Of a stretch of DNA of 64,000 bases, positions 62,744 through 64,000 are shown piece by piece. Position 1 is the stretch's first letter; every line of letters begins with the position of its first letter. The stretch is taken from the NCBI RefSeq assembly GCF_014879975.1, contig NZ_CP062500.1, positions 2,294,001-2,358,000 on the forward strand. Direction: 5' to 3'. Source of the stretch: Vibrio bathopelagicus (GTDB taxonomy: Bacteria; Pseudomonadota; Gammaproteobacteria; Enterobacterales; Vibrionaceae). A model generated the notes under the pieces. That model ran no database searches. It was given only the letters and a program-made list of their open reading frames with translations, and was not told where the DNA came from. Both the position numbers and the translations under genes were made by a program.

Positions 62744-64000
62744 GACTTTGGGTCCTGATTGGGACATAGCGTGGTCTTAGTGACCAAATAAATTCGAAAC
62801 ACTTTAAAAATATATCCACACTATCCCTTATAAATTTAGGGCTGTGCTTCAATAAACGTTTATAGCCGTTAAACCCTACCTGAAGTACGGCTCGCATACT
62901 CGATAGCGGTTTATCTGACTGATACCCTTGCTGCCATTTCGCCCATGTATCAGCTCGGGCGAATGTACATTGGACATATTGAATTTGTTGCTGGTGAGAC
63001 AGTTGTTCCAACTGAAGACCAAATATACCTTTAGAAGCATAGGCAACGGTCATTGGGAAAACGAACTCTTGTCCACCACGTTTGAGTACGACTTCTAAAC
63101 ACTGGCCAAGCAAATGCTCACAGGTTCTATCCTCAACACCATCAATCTCTACTCTAATACCACCTAGAGAAAAGTCTTTCATTTCCGCTTGAATTAGGTG
63201 TCCTGTATTAAGCTTCACAGCAACCGGCATCGAGACTTCGACTCGATGGTCTTTACGGACTTGTTTTGCCTCAACCGCTACGGCAACCGCAGCGCCCAAG
63301 ATCAAGAGGTTATATAAAGTCCAAACAAGATTCACAATGACCGTACCGACCTCATCATTCGGCCCCCAACCTAAACGGTAGAAACCCACGCCAGCCCCGA
63401 GAATATTCAGTGCAACGAGGACGAGATAAGGCCTAGAGATCACCCAATCGTAGTGAGATTTTTCGACTAAGCCGCCTTTAGCCGTTACGTTAAAAGTACC
63501 TTTATGGGGAGCAAACAATGCAACAGTAGTTGGTCTTGCGATATACCAAGCTAGGACTGTCTCGTAAACTTCACCCCAAAAAGAGTAACGATGGTCACCC
63601 TGCATTCTCGAATTAGTCATGCTGGCATGCACCATATGTGGTAATACATAGAGAATAATGGCTAACGCCGGAGCGTAAATTACATATGAGTGCAGGATTA
63701 AAAAGGCTAGAGGTGCAATTAGAAACACTATCCTTGGGATACCGGACAAGAAATGCATCATCGCGTTTAGATAGCAGAGTCGTTGTGACAGCTTGAGCCC
63801 TTTTCCTTTAAGGGGATTATCTACACGGAATATCTGAGCCATACCTCGAGCCCAACGGATACGTTGACCAACGTGTGCAGATAAGGTTTCAGTAGCCAAG
63901 CCCGCCGAAATGGGTTGCTTTAAATACGCTGAGCGATAGCCAATACGGTGCATTCTGAGAGAGGTGTGCGCATCTTCTGTCACCGTCTCAACCGCAATAC
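62733..64000 (-). CDS. bcsA: Cellulose synthase catalytic subunit BcsA, cut by window edge
   Basis: Only the C-terminal ~420 residues are inside the window. The GT2 catalytic TED motif (ETVTEDAHTSLRMH) and the QxxRW motif (QRIRWARG) are present; the DD and DxD motifs lie beyond 64000. Several transmembrane helices follow. The PilZ domain has the c-di-GMP motif RxxxR (RKDHRVE) and DFSLGGI near the end, so activity should depend on c-di-GMP. First gene seen of bcsA-bcsB-bcsZ-bcsC on the minus strand. Confidence 0.97.
   Translation of the reverse strand, partial: IAVETVTEDAHTSLRMHRIGYRSAYLKQPISAGLATETLSAHVGQRIRWARGMAQIFRVDNPLKGKGLKLSQRLCYLNAMMHFLSGIPRIVFLIAPLAFLILHSYVIYAPALAIILYVLPHMVHASMTNSRMQGDHRYSFWGEVYETVLAWYIARPTTVALFAPHKGTFNVTAKGGLVEKSHYDWVISRPYLVLVALNILGAGVGFYRLGWGPNDEVGTVIVNLVWTLYNLLILGAAVAVAVEAKQVRKDHRVEVSMPVAVKLNTGHLIQAEMKDFSLGGIRVEIDGVEDRTCEHLLGQCLEVVLKRGGQEFVFPMTVAYASKGIFGLQLEQLSHQQQIQYVQCTFARADTWAKWQQGYQSDKPLSSMRAVLQVGFNGYKRLLKHSPKFIRDSVDIFLKCFEFIWSLRPRYVPIRTQSHAK

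Overview
The window looks like a stretch of the large chromosome of a Vibrio, probably of the splendidus clade. The genus call rests on gene order and protein character: varA-uvrC-pgsA followed by a Cys/Gly/Leu/Gly tRNA cluster, separate trpG and trpD with a fused trpCF, aspS next to metE, and a bcs cellulose operon. The species-level call is a guess, because no marker gene was compared. Nearly all of the window is ordinary vertically inherited chromosome. The only mobile element I can delimit is one IS3-family insertion sequence.

Layout. 1-4000: the minus-strand series varA-uvrC-pgsA and, behind its own promoter, four tRNA genes. 4400-9300: polB (DNA polymerase II), a nucleotidyltransferase-fold protein with an altered active-site residue, then efpL, yciU and a SpoU-type methyltransferase. 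9500-12200: rluB, yciO and rnm (yciV) on the minus strand. 12270-19590: the complete trp operon with promoter, TrpR operator, leader peptide, attenuator, trpEGD(CF)BA and final terminator. 19594-20885: the IS3-family element with a 3-bp target duplication. 20900-23200: nfeD-slipin membrane proteins. 23600-28000: a dicarboxylate/amino-acid symporter, then a HisC-like aminotransferase plus periplasmic binding protein facing a LysR regulator. 28300-30800: a small unknown protein, yciB, yciA, yciI and the type II secretion pilotin aspS. 30865-34400: metE and its divergent regulator metR.

34500-40300: a DUF4250 protein, an unknown membrane protein, ygiQ, and a cupin regulator facing a BenE/YdcO transporter. 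40389-45423: a GtrA/GT39/GtrB envelope glycosylation set facing a two-component system. 45551-49820: a PLP enzyme, a dienelactone hydrolase-like protein, and dadA with a LysR regulator. 50068-55498: a solute-use locus made of a HAD phosphatase, a three-part TRAP transporter, a glycerophosphodiesterase and a DeoR regulator. Its large permease dctM carries a one-base frameshift. 55579-64000: the cellulose operon bcsA (cut by the window edge)-bcsB-bcsZ-bcsC.

How the genes work together. The trp genes form one attenuated pathway from chorismate to tryptophan. metE/metR make methionine under apparent MetJ and MetR control. The bcs genes build, export and trim cellulose, with a PilZ domain in BcsA for c-di-GMP control. 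The least understood parts are the TRAP/phosphodiesterase locus, the two-component/glycosyltransferase locus and the aminotransferase/binding-protein pair. I found no CRISPR array, prophage, integron or clear defence system. Product names come from motif and length recognition by eye; no database search was run.
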